A DNA stretch of 64,000 nt from Plasmodium relictum (Eukaryota; Apicomplexa; Aconoidasida; Haemosporida; Plasmodiidae), in the NCBI RefSeq assembly GCF_900005765.1, contig NC_041683.1:372001-436000 (forward strand), in the 5' to 3' direction. The notes beneath the pieces were generated by a model, which saw only the letters and a program-made list of their open reading frames with translations, made no database searches and was not told the origin of the DNA. Below are positions 23,901 to 34,800 of this stretch, piece by piece (the first letter of the stretch is position 1; the number at the start of each line of letters is the position of its first letter). A program made the translations under genes and the position numbers.

Positions 23901-24511
23901 TTCAATGGAATATTTTGAATCTTCTGATTTATGTAGAGATGTGAGAATTAAAATTAAGAAAAGGATAAAAAATGATTATATAGGAAACTTAATTAATAAG
24001 AATATGAACTGTATGGCTAGTGACGTATTTAGGGATTATGTAATATTTATAAAAAAAAAAAAAAATTGAACAAAAGAATATATTATTATATATATTTTTA
24101 AAAATAAATATATAAAATTTTTTTTTTTTTTTTTAAATAATAAACTATATTTATATCTACGTGTAATAACTTTTTGTTATTTTTACACTTTTATATATAT
24201 AACCCGTATTTGTCTTATGAATTCTTGTTTTAATTTCATAAAAAAAATTCTAAATATATTTATTTAATTTTATTGTTTATATATTTTATTTTATTTTTTT
24301 TTTTTTATAGGTAAAAGAAGAATTATATAAACTATGGAAAAAACAATGTAAAGTTTATTATAGGTAAATAAGCATATATAGCTAATATACTTTAAAAAAA
24401 AAAAAATTATTTTAAAATTATTAATAATATATTAATTTATTTTATTTTATTTTATTTTTTTTTTTTTATTATAGAACAATAAAGAAACTGAGATCATTAT
24501 ATCCATTATAA
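20996..24511 (+). CDS. HAT1: Histone acetyltransferase type B catalytic subunit HAT1, four exons
   Basis: Type B histone acetyltransferase, which acetylates newly made histone H4 (Lys5/Lys12 in model systems). Exons are 20996..21280, 21391..24039, 24311..24363 and 24475..24511, giving about 1007 residues in one frame. The Hat1 N-terminal domain is split by intron 1 (FKPLFTHHFFSDSEQ | VIGFDSLKIDFYY). The GNAT core has RISQFLIFPPM, the acetyl-CoA loop QNKGLG (797-802) and TVEDP with Glu825, the likely catalytic Glu. The C-terminus from exons 3-4 (ELYKLWKKQCKVYYR | TIKKLRSLYPL) resembles the family tail. Without splicing at 24039 the frame ends in KKKKN, which is intron. Lys/Glu/Asn-rich inserts make it about twice the usual length; the longest lies between the two conserved blocks. 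Confidence 0.93.
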
Positions 24512-24825
24512 CACACAATATAAATGTACTTAAAAAAAAAATTGATTCCTTTTTTTTAAATTTCAATAATATATTTTTTTTTCATTTTATTATTAATATT
24601 ACAATGTAATAATAAAAGAAACAAGCAAAAATATTAAAATTTACACAAAAAAAAAAAAATAAAATAAAATAAAATAAAATAATAAATTCTTTTTTTAAAT
24701 TTGTAATATTCTATAATATACAATTTATATATATACATATTGAATTTTTTAAATATGATGATGAATCTTTAGTATTATATTAATTTTGCTCTTTTATATA
24801 AGTTTACTTTTTTTATTTTCTTATT
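24512..24825. other. Convergent 3' intergenic region, HAT1 / MAF1
   Basis: About 310 bp of T/A homopolymer-rich sequence holding both 3' ends. Nothing else seen. Confidence 0.6.
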
Positions 24826-25482
24826 TTAATAAAATGATGAATCTTCATCATAATATTCATTCTGCTCATTTATAGAAGGTTCATCTTGAATTCCCATGTA
24901 AATATTGTTAAAATCTTCATCATTATGATTTTTATATTTTGGTTTAGTTATACAAGATATGAATAAAATTCTTTTATTTTTTTTTGCAAAAAAAAAGTAA
25001 TTAAAGCTTGATATACTTTCTTTATCAACATAAGGATCATTATCAGTGTCATTTAAATAAGTATAAACATCACAATATTTAAAATCAATTAATTCTTTTA
25101 ATATTTTCCATATTTTTTTATTAAACCCTCTATATATATTTTCAATTATATAAAATAAATTATAATTAATATTATCTATTACACTGTTAATGTTTTTTAT
25201 ATATTTATAATTAGAATTGTTTAAATACTTAAATTCATAATCAGGAAAAACATAATTTAATATATTAATTATATTTGATAAAATACTTTTTTTTTCCTTT
25301 TTATTTATTATTTCAGGAATTTTTTTTTTATTTATATTTTTTCTATTAGTATTATTATTATTCTTTATTTTGTCTATTTCTTCAAATAATTCTATCTTAG
25401 CTTCAATAAATCTATCATGTGCTTCTAATCTTTCTAAAATTAAATTGACATCGTTTAAATTCTCAATATCTAAATTTATCAT
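24826..25482 (-). CDS. MAF1: MAF1, repressor of RNA polymerase III
   Basis: Nuclear/cytoplasmic regulator that binds Pol III and switches off tRNA and 5S transcription under stress or starvation. The 218-residue protein shows all three Maf1 boxes. Box A-like is about 15-36 (ILERLEAHDRFIEAKIELF). Box B is about 134-150 (YCDVYTYLNDTDNDP). Box C is about 158-176 (SSFNYFFFAKKNKRILFIS). An Asn/Lys-rich linker (40-70) follows box A, and the tail is short and acidic (EQNEYYDEDSS), as in other Maf1 proteins. It converges with HAT1 and diverges from the prohibitin-like gene. Single exon with a clean ATG. Confidence 0.93.
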   Translation of the reverse strand: MINLDIENLNDVNLILERLEAHDRFIEAKIELFEEIDKIKNNNNTNRKNINKKKIPEIINKKEKKSILSNIINILNYVFPDYEFKYLNNSNYKYIKNINSVIDNINYNLFYIIENIYRGFNKKIWKILKELIDFKYCDVYTYLNDTDNDPYVDKESISSFNYFFFAKKNKRILFISCITKPKYKNHNDEDFNNIYMGIQDEPSINEQNEYYDEDSSFY

Positions 25483-27012
25483 TTTATATTATATGATATT
25501 ATTTTTTTTTTGTGTTTCATTTTATAGTATTATGATGAAACTCAAAATGATTATTTTAAAATTATATAACATAATATAAATGAAAAAAAAAAAAAGGGAA
25601 AAATAATAATATATTTTGTTATAGAATAACTTAAAAAAAATATATATGTATTAATATCATTTACACATAAAAAATTTACCTATTATAGAATTGAAAACTT
25701 ATTAAAAATTATATTCATTCTAACATTTATGAATATATATTTAAAATATGTGTATAAATTAATATTTTTTTTTAATTTTATATACTAGAACAATAAAATA
25801 TTTAAACAATGTTTATCTTATTTTTTTAAATAGTAAATAATATATATTTTTTTTTATTTTATATATTTATTTAACTATGAAACAAAGAAAAAAAAATATA
25901 TAAATATATAAGGTTTATTTCATAATAATAAAATACAATAAAATATTCAGGAAAGGAAGGAAATTAATATAATAAAAAATAAAAGAATTTTTTAAGTATA
26001 TTTAAAAATGGAAAACAAAAAAAAAAAAAGGTACTCTTTTTAAATAATACACATAAGTTTTTTAAATTTTCCTCTTTTAATGTTAAACTGTCTAACAAAA
26101 AAATAAAAAAAAAAATTTTTAAATAAAATTTTTAAGGAAATAATATAATGAACATAAAAAAAAAATTTACAACTTATTTTCTAAAAGAATGTTTTGCCAA
26201 TAACTCAATTTATTCTTTATATATATATATAAACATAATAATGCATATAATTTGATCAGTTTTATTCATTTAAAACAGTTCAAGTTTTAATAAATAAAAC
26301 AGAATTGAAATATATAAAATTTTTATTTTTCATAATTAAAAATATATTTATTATATAAAAGAATTTGACTTTTTTTTTTTTTTTATCTTTATACGAATTT
26401 TTTAAAAAATTAATTAAAAAAAAATTAAGGATTTCCAACATTTTCTTTATTTTTTATTATTATTTAAGAAAAAATAAGTAAAAAAAATAAAATATGTATT
26501 TTGTGTTTACATGTATTTATAATTTTTATGTATATATTTTCTAACAGTTTGTGCATTTATTTTAAATTACGTTATTAATTCATCTATTAAATCTATAATT
26601 TTAATTTTTTTAAAAAAAAATTCATTTAATATATATAGTTTTATTTTTCTAATAATTTTTTTGTCAGGTATATAAAAAAATATAATAAAAAAAAAAAAAA
26701 ATAAAAATTTATATTCTTTAAATATTATTTTTTTTTTTTTTTTTTTTTTTTTAATAATACTATACGAATATGAAACTATTTCTAGCTTTAAGCTCCGAAT
26801 AATGAAGATATATAATTGTCATACATAATTATATCAAAAAAATTGGAAAAAAAAAAAATAAATAGAAATCTATATGAAAACAAATAAAAGTATTTTTACT
26901 ATATATATAATATATCAAAGAAACACAATCTCTTTTCATAATTTATTAAAATATGTAAAAAAAAAAAAAAATTAAGAATTATTAAAATGTAGTACTTGAT
27001 CAAAATATAAAA
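25483..27012. other. Divergent promoter region, MAF1 / prohibitin-like
   Basis: About 1.5 kb of very AT-rich sequence with long poly(T)/poly(A) runs. It should hold both promoters. No gene seen. Confidence 0.6.
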
Positions 27013-27828
27013 ATGAAAAAGAACTTCTTCTCTTTAAAATTTCACTTAAAAAATGTAAGATATTACAGTTTAAATAAAATAAATTTAAAGAATGTTAATA
27101 AAATAATTAAAAATATTAATGAAATAAATGAAAAAGAAAGAGAAATATTGAAAGCGAATAATATTGTAAATGAAATTACAAAATTAAATGAAAAAGGAAG
27201 TATAGAAAATATAGTAAACAGCGATAGAATATATAAGGATGATAAAATAGAAAAAATAGAGAAAATTAAATTATTTAAATTAAAAAATTTTAAATTGATA
27301 GCATTATGTATAGTCACTACTTTATTTTTTTATTTCACTCTTAAAAAAGTGCCTGATGGGTATATATGTTTAGTTGAAAATATAAATGATAAGACAGTAT
27401 TACCCTATATTTATGATGATAAAATGACATTTTTTTATAATCCTCTTAAGTATAAAGTAATTCATATGAGAATCGTTCCTATTCAAAAAAAATATGTAAA
27501 TATTTATGAAACTCTAGATAAAAAAAAAATTAAAGTAATACTGGAAGTTAAAATGAAACCTAAAATCCCTTTCATTATTGAAATTTATAATTCTTTTGGA
27601 ATAAATTATAGCTCTAAATATATAGAAAAGGAAATGAATTTAGATATTAAAAGTGTTGTTAAAAAGTATAAGTATGATTTATTTTTTGAAATAGATGAAA
27701 ATACAAATAAAAATAAATTATCAGTTGATGATATAGTTGATCAGATAATGGAAAGATTCTATGACTGTTCAATTTTTCATAAAATTATTCTCATAGATGC
27801 TACAATTTTATTTCAAAAAGTAGACTAA
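27013..27828 (+). CDS. Prohibitin-like (PHB/SPFH) protein, mitochondrial type
   Basis: Protein of 271 residues with an SPFH/PHB domain at about 113-271. It starts VPDGYICLVENI, followed by PIQKKYVNIYETLDKK, the strand KVILEVKMKP, FGINYSSKYIEKEM and KIILIDATILF. These follow the prohibitin strand and helix order. A single hydrophobic segment (about 94-110, LIALCIVTTLFFYF) precedes the domain, as in prohibitins. Residues 1-90 form a basic, Asn/Lys-rich presequence (MKKNFFSLKFHLKNVRYYS) that looks like a mitochondrial leader. It is more divergent than PHB1 or PHB2 and lacks their long C-terminal coiled coil, so it most likely corresponds to the extra prohibitin-like protein of Plasmodium, reported to affect mitochondrial membrane potential. 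Confidence 0.85.
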   Translation: MKKNFFSLKFHLKNVRYYSLNKINLKNVNKIIKNINEINEKEREILKANNIVNEITKLNEKGSIENIVNSDRIYKDDKIEKIEKIKLFKLKNFKLIALCIVTTLFFYFTLKKVPDGYICLVENINDKTVLPYIYDDKMTFFYNPLKYKVIHMRIVPIQKKYVNIYETLDKKKIKVILEVKMKPKIPFIIEIYNSFGINYSSKYIEKEMNLDIKSVVKKYKYDLFFEIDENTNKNKLSVDDIVDQIMERFYDCSIFHKIILIDATILFQKVD

Positions 27829-28390
27829 ATAAAAAAAAAAATTTATCTCATGTGCTCAGAATTTTAGAAATGTTTGATTATATTATTTTTTCATAAATAT
27901 ATATATATATATAATGTGTATTGTTTTTTATACTCAATATAGAAATATTGTTATAATTTTTTTTTTTTTCTTCAACATTTATATTATTAAAATTTTTTTG
28001 GCCTTTCTTTAATTATGATATTTTTTTTTTTTTTTTGAAAATATAGAATTTTATAAGATATATTTTAAAATTTACTAAAAAAATATTTAGTTTTAGTTAA
28101 TATATATATGTATAGTAGTTTTAAATTAATTTAAAAAATAAAATAAAAAAATAATTTTAAAGGTTTTTTTTTCAAAATTATTTAAAATGAGAAATAAAAT
28201 AAAATAATAAAGATGCATATAAGATTTGCAAAAATAAAAAAAAATTAAATTTTATTAAATTTTAATATAAAATATAGCAATTTAAACAAAATTTATTATT
28301 TCATATTTTTATTGATGTTTATATTTTATTATTTTTTTCTAATACATATATTTTTTATTTTTATTTGAATTTTTTTTTTTTTTTAACTAT
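27829..28390. other. Convergent 3' intergenic region, prohibitin-like / CDGSH
   Basis: About 560 bp of homopolymer-rich DNA carrying the two 3' ends. No coding or RNA signal. Confidence 0.6.
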
Positions 28391-28657
28391 TTAATTAGAA
28401 TATAAACTATTACTTTTTCTTATTTCTAAAAGTAGAGGTCCACAAACAATACCTTGTTGCTGTAATTTTTGGTGTGTATTGTCACAATAAGGAAAGTTAT
28501 TAGACTTCCAACATCTACATACTGATATTTTTTTGGATTTTTTTAATGGTGGATAAAATGTTTCAATATGTAACGGTTTGAAATTTTTAACATTTAAAAT
28601 GTCTCCTTTATTTCTCATAATATTACAATTATTTCCCTTTAATAATATATTTCCCAT
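28391..28657 (-). CDS. CDGSH-type iron-sulfur domain protein
   Basis: Small protein of 88 residues with one CDGSH (zf-CDGSH, mitoNEET-like) motif. C-x-C-x2-S-x3-P-x-C-D-N-T-H uses Cys47, Cys49, Cys58 and His62, the 3Cys-1His set that binds a redox-active [2Fe-2S] cluster. The signature CDGSH reads CDNTH here. There is no obvious transmembrane helix, unlike animal mitoNEET. The N-terminus (MGNILLKGNN) begins MG, so N-myristoylation is conceivable but unproven; a short organelle leader is the alternative. The ATG at 28657 and stop at 28391 are clean. It is convergent with the prohibitin-like gene and divergent from SAR1. Confidence 0.88.
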   Translation of the reverse strand: MGNILLKGNNCNIMRNKGDILNVKNFKPLHIETFYPPLKKSKKISVCRCWKSNNFPYCDNTHQKLQQQGIVCGPLLLEIRKSNSLYSN

Positions 28658-29997
28658 TTTTATTTTTAAATATTATTTTCTATTATAAAAAAATAAATTT
28701 ACATATATATATATATATATATTTTTTCAAATTTATTATATATAACTTAATTCTGAAAATATTTTGTTATTTTTAAAGAGTCATCCCATCAGTAGAAATT
28801 TAATTTTAACAACAATTTATGTTACTAATGTTGAATTCTATTCAATTTATATTCTTTATTTAAAACTTAAATTTTATATTGTTAAATTACGTAAATGAAT
28901 AAATTGAAAATTGTTTTTTCTTATTATATATTTATCTGTTTTTTTTTTTATTTTATTTCAATACCTTTACTACAATTTTTTTTTATTTTTGTAATCTCGT
29001 CTTTTTTTTTTTTTTTTTTTATAAATTATTAATTACAAATGTATCTTTTAACTTATTCAAAAAAATAAATAAAAAAATATTTTTTTTTAAAATATCAATG
29101 AAATAACATAAAATCTTTTAAAATAAAATAAATATTCCTTAAAAAAAAAAAAAAAACTTTCACTTAACATTTTTTCTTTTTTTTCAATACAAAAAATGGT
29201 AATTTGAAATATTAAAAAATTCTTTTATTTTTTTTTCTTTATATTACCATTTTATTTAATGAAATTAATGAAAATTAAATTTATAATTATTAATTCCATT
29301 GATACTAATACAAAGATATAAATAGCATAACAAATACATTTATTTAATTATTAAACATAAAGTAATTAGAAATATAAATATGTACGTACACTCCTTTAAA
29401 GAATAATTTCTTAATTCTAATTGAAATAGTAAGATAAAAAATGTATTTATTGTATTTAAAATTTTTTTTTTTTCTTTAAATATTATTCATAACACACTTT
29501 TCCATTAGTAAATTAATTAAAAATTATAGAAAAATAAAAAAAAAAAAAAAATATAAAACTAAAATTTAAAAATAAAAAAAGTAAAAAATATAAAAAAAAA
29601 AATATAAAAAAAAAAAAAATAAAAAATATTTATATATATATATATATATATTTATTTTTAACTATTATATACATCTTAGTTTTTTTTAATGATTTAAAAA
29701 AAAAAAAAAATTAAATAAATTATAGAAAAGGATTACCAATATAGTTATTGATTCTATTATTTAATATTTTACAAATTCTCAGATATAAATATAAATACAT
29801 ATATTTTATTTTTTTTTTTGAGTTTTTAATGACAATTCATTCTCAAATGGATATGTTAAAAAATTACAAAATATTGTAACAAATAGTATTTCTTTTTTTT
29901 TTATTTATATAGATTTAAAAAATTTTTTTTTTTTTTGAATTATATGTTGTAAAAAAAAAAAAGATAAAGAAAAAATTAAATTTTGATATAAATAAAA
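28658..29997. other. Divergent promoter region, CDGSH / SAR1
   Basis: About 1.3 kb of AT-rich DNA with A-rich simple repeats near 29520-29640 and a short (AT)n. It should contain both promoters. No gene seen. Confidence 0.6.
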
Positions 29998-31032
29998 ATG
30001 TTTATCATAAGTTGGTTAGTTATATTTGATAAAAAAATAAAATAGAAACAATAGATTTTTTATTATTTTGATGTTAGGCTAATGTGTATATATATGTATA
30101 TATATTTTTTTATTATAATGAAAATATAAAATAATTTTACATTTAAATAAATTTAGGTTTAAAGATATTTTAGCACATTTAGGATTATCTCAAAAAAGCG
30201 CAAGAATTTTATTTTTAGGTAAAATAACTATAAAGGAAAATGCATATTTAAAAAAATTACACAAAATAATAATTCTACATTTATTTATTGATTGATATAT
30301 TGATATTTTTTTTTATATTTGTGAATATAGAATAAAATAAATATACATACATATAACATTTTATGTATATGTATATTAATTTTATCTTAAAAATGCTAAT
30401 ATATGATAATTTTAATTAAAAAATATATACATAAATTATATTAATAAAAAATTCCAATGTTAATAAGATATACATTATATGCACTAAAAATTTCATAAAA
30501 ATAAGGAAAAAAAATTTTTTTTTTTTTTACAGGATTAGATAATGCTGGAAAAACAACATTATTACATATGCTAAAAGATGATAGGGTAGCTCAACATGTT
30601 CCTACCTTGCATCCACATTCGGAAGAATTAGTTGTTGGAAAAATTAGATTTAAGACATTTGATTTAGGTGGACATGAAACTGCTAGAAGAATCTGGAAAG
30701 ATTATTTTGCTGCCGTTGATGCGGTTGTATTTATGATTGATACAACAGATAGATCAAGATTTGATGAAGCTAGAGAAGAATTAAAGCAATTATTAGAAAC
30801 AGAAGAATTAAGCAATGTTCCATTTGTTGTTTTAGGAAATAAGATTGATAAACCAGATGCAGCAAGTGAAGATGAACTAAGACAGCATTTAAATTTATTT
30901 TCTAATATGACTATTAGTGGAAATGTAAAGGGAAATTCAGGAGTAAGACCTGTAGAATTATTTATGTGCAGTGTTATAAGAAGAATGGGATATGCAGCAG
31001 CATTTAAATGGATATCACAATTTTTAACATAA
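29998..31032 (+). CDS. SAR1: SAR1 small GTPase (COPII coat), three exons
   Basis: GTPase that starts COPII vesicle budding at the ER. Exon 1 is only 17 nt (29998..30014), exon 2 is 30157..30218 and exon 3 is 30533..31032, giving 192 residues, the normal Sar1 length. Splicing TG|G restores MFIISWF, the amphipathic membrane-inserting N-terminus, and G|GA restores the P-loop GLDNAGKT (27-34). Other motifs: DLGGHE (70-75), NKID (129-132), and the C-terminal [10 protein letters not shown] ... FKWISQFLT typical of Sar1, which lacks a lipidation Cys. It lacks the Arf-type myristoylation Gly2. The intron 1 donor is GTTAGT, a departure from GTAAGT. Sequence conservation is very high. Confidence 0.97.
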
Positions 31033-31774
31033 TTTAATATATATATATATATATATATATAAATTGCCTTTTTTTAAGAATAATTATATATTTCACATAC
31101 TTGTCAGGATATATTATTAATCCTAAAAAAAAAAAAAATATATATTAAGATAAAAATATATTTTGAAAACAAATTAACTTTATACTCGTTTTTACTGAAC
31201 CAAAAATTTTTAATTGTCTAATTTATTTAAAAAAAAAATGAAACATATATATATATATATAATTTTTGGTAACACAAATATAAAAAGTACAAAATACTAA
31301 AATATATTTTTGAATTGAATTAATTTTAAACATCCATTTTTAACAAACAAAAAAGTTTTTAAGTATAAAATTGTGTAAATAATAAAAAAAATGAAAAAGA
31401 AAAAAAAAATTACTTAATATATTTTGATTTTAAAAAATTATTAATAAAATGTATGCATTATTATTATATATACATATATATAATTTTTTTTTTTAATTAA
31501 AGTATAATAGAATATTAAAAAAAATATAAGTAAAATATAAAAAAAAAAAAAAAAGTTGGTTATATAATACAAAAGTATAATAGAAAAGGTTATAAAATAT
31601 TCAAATAAATAAAATTAAAAAAATATGAGATAATTTTAAAATTAAATAAAGCATATATATAAAAGACTAATGATAAAATATGACAAAAAATTATCAAAAT
31701 ATGTAGGATTTTCTAATATTCAAAAATGTATTATTCCATATTGAATTTAATTCATATATTTTATTTTTAAGCAT
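31033..31774. other. Convergent 3' intergenic region, SAR1 / large propeller protein
   Basis: About 740 bp of AT-rich sequence with short AT runs at 31040-31061 and 31244-31261. It may include a short 3' exon of the large minus-strand gene just beyond its right end (31775-31825, see that gene). Otherwise nothing seen. Confidence 0.55.
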
Positions 31775-31805
31775 TCAATTATGAAAAAAGACTTTTTCTC
31801 TATTT

Positions 31806-34800
31806 TTAAAATTTTTCATTAATTCCTGTAAAAAAATTAATTTTATAAAAATATAAAAAGGAAATATAAATAATACTATTAAATAAATAAGTGTATACAT
31901 ATATATGTTTTAACATTCTTAAGTAAATTTTCATAAATCTTACTAAATAATTTTCCTTTGGTGCATAAGAATTTTTATTTTTAGGCCAGCATCTATATAA
32001 TTTATTTAGTAAATTATAATCAATCTTATATCCAGCTTTATATCCGTTTAAATTGGTTGTATAAAATGAATTATTCTCTTTTTCTTCTTTTGCATTAATA
32101 TAATTATTTAAACTATTTTTAGTTTTATTACCTGTGATATTAAAATATTCGTTATATATGTATTTATGCATATCAAAATCTTTCAAATTAGAAAAATGAA
32201 TAGAATTGTAAACATCAAATAATTTATTATTATAAAATCCGACTGAATGGTTTTTAAAGCAAGTATTAGGTGAACATTTAAAATCATCTTCGTTTATTTT
32301 TATTTTATTTCTCATATATTTAGGTACAGGTATGTAGTATTCACTTTGTAAAATATTTTGAAAAATATAATAAGTAATATCTTTACTTAAAAAAATTAAT
32401 TTTTTTTTTTTAAATTTATGTAAAATATTATCATAACTAAATGAAACACAATTATAATTTTCTCTTAATTTAAAAAATGGATCATTTATATCCTCATTTT
32501 TAGAATGAACATTTATTGTATGAGTAAATGTATTACTAATATTTTTTTTCTCTCTCTCTTCTTGATCTTTTTTTTTATCATCATTGATGTTTTCTAAAAA
32601 AATTAAGTTTGTACTTGTTTCCGAGACTTCTTTCTTTTTTTTTTTATCTAAAAAATGTATGTGCTCATAATTATATAAATTTTTTATTTCGTTTTGAATA
32701 GAATCATTGTTATTAAAAAATGTTACAATGCTTAAAAGAAATTCATATGAATTTAAATATGTATTATATTGACTTTTATTATTAGAATCATTATTAAAAA
32801 GGCAAAAACAAATAGGTGTATCATAGAAAAAAAAATTCTTAACAGGTACACATTTATTCAGCTCTTTAGATATATTATTAAAATATTTTTTTAATTTTTT
32901 ATTTGATGGAAACTTTTTTTTTAATGTTTGCACTTTTTTCATAATACTTAAAATGCAATTAAGTCCATCTTCATTATAAACGTTTAGCAATTCTTTTAAA
33001 TTAAATGCTCTCTTTAAAATTAATAAACTATATTTTTTTTTTTTTTTTTTTTTTTTTTCATTTTCAATTGAAAAAAATTCTGAATCGTTGCTATAATAAG
33101 TAAGAATTTTTTCTTCATTTGATTTGTTGTCTAACTCATTAAAAAAATTATTTTTTTTTATATTTACACATTCATTTTCTTTAAATATGGAAATTTCTTT
33201 TTTAAAATTATTATATTCATATTCCCCTCCATTATTGTTATTATATGAGATTATTACATCATTTTCACACATATTAATATAATTATTTTTCATTTCACTT
33301 TCATATTTTTGTTTTTTATTTAGTTTATTATTATTATTATTAGTGTATGTAACACTTACGATTTCTCCTATATCATTTTTATAAGAATATTCAGTTATTT
33401 TTCTCATTCGATTTTTCTCAGAATTATCAATCTGATTTATATGAAAAAATTTATTTTCTTTTAACTGTTTCATCATGAACTTATAAAAATTAAGAGATTT
33501 GTTATAAAAAACGGCATTGCTTTTTGATTGAGTTTTTTTTAAAATTTTAAATGACTGAAAATTAGATGAATATGTTGCAAAAGGGTAACTATCATTTATA
33601 TATTTGTGTATCATTTCTTCTGTTAAATTATAAGATGAATATTTTAAATTAGCCAATGTTTGTATATAAAAAAAATTATTTAAATGAAAAGAACAAAAAG
33701 CATATTTCGATTCATTTAGTAAAAAATTTTTAAAATCATTTAAATTCAAGTAATTCAAACTCTGAACAAAATTTGTCTCAATTATTTCATTCCTATACTG
33801 TTTCCTAATGTTATTCTGTGAATACAATTCAAATACATTAAATGATGAACAAATAGTTTCTTTTTTATCTGATAAAGCTGAAATTTTCTTATTTTTAATA
33901 TAATTTCCTCTTTTTTTTGAGTTTTTATGTTTATATATTGTTTCTTTCATAATTTTGATAATCATATCTGATAATATTCTTTCTTTATTATCATTAATAC
34001 CATTTTTTTTTCCCTTCTCTTCTAGCTTCGTGCTATTCAATTCTTTTTTTTTCTTAGAATCTTCATCTAATTGTTGAAGAAAATTTATTTCTCTATCTGA
34101 TGAAATAATATTACAATTATATTCAGAGGATTTAAAATTTTTATTAGCATTATTATTATCATCTAATTTTATGTTTTGATTATCTATTTGTATATCTTGT
34201 TTAACAGTGTCAATATTTTTACCACTTAAATCTTTGCTTTTTTTATTATTTAATATGCTACAATTATCATATAATTTTATATTATTGTTATTAAATGACT
34301 GAATAATGTTTTCGGATGATTTTAAAAAGGTAACTTCAGTTTTTGGATAAACATTTTCATCACATTTTATTAATTTTTTTGTAAATGAATCTCCATTAAC
34401 TGAAGAAATTGAGAATTTTGAACCATTGTTATCTATATCCTTTTTACTACATAAAAAGGAATTCGAACCAATGCTACAATTGTCATCACAATTACAAGAA
34501 ATACAAGAAAAATTATCATTTTTTTTATCCTGATTATTATTTATATTTGAGCATAAATTACTATTCGTACTACTTGAAAATAAATCTAACATAGACTTTT
34601 TAATTTTTAGGAGTGTTTGATTTAATTTAATATTATTATAGGAAAATACTTTTATAGAATTACTATTTTTTTGCAATATAAGAATTTTATCTTTCGAGAT
34701 TAATTTAAATATCTCAGATAAAAATTCATTAGTTACATTAGAATATTTAGAATAAAATTCTTTTAAAATATCACAGTTGTGTTTGTTTAAATTAAAGTTT

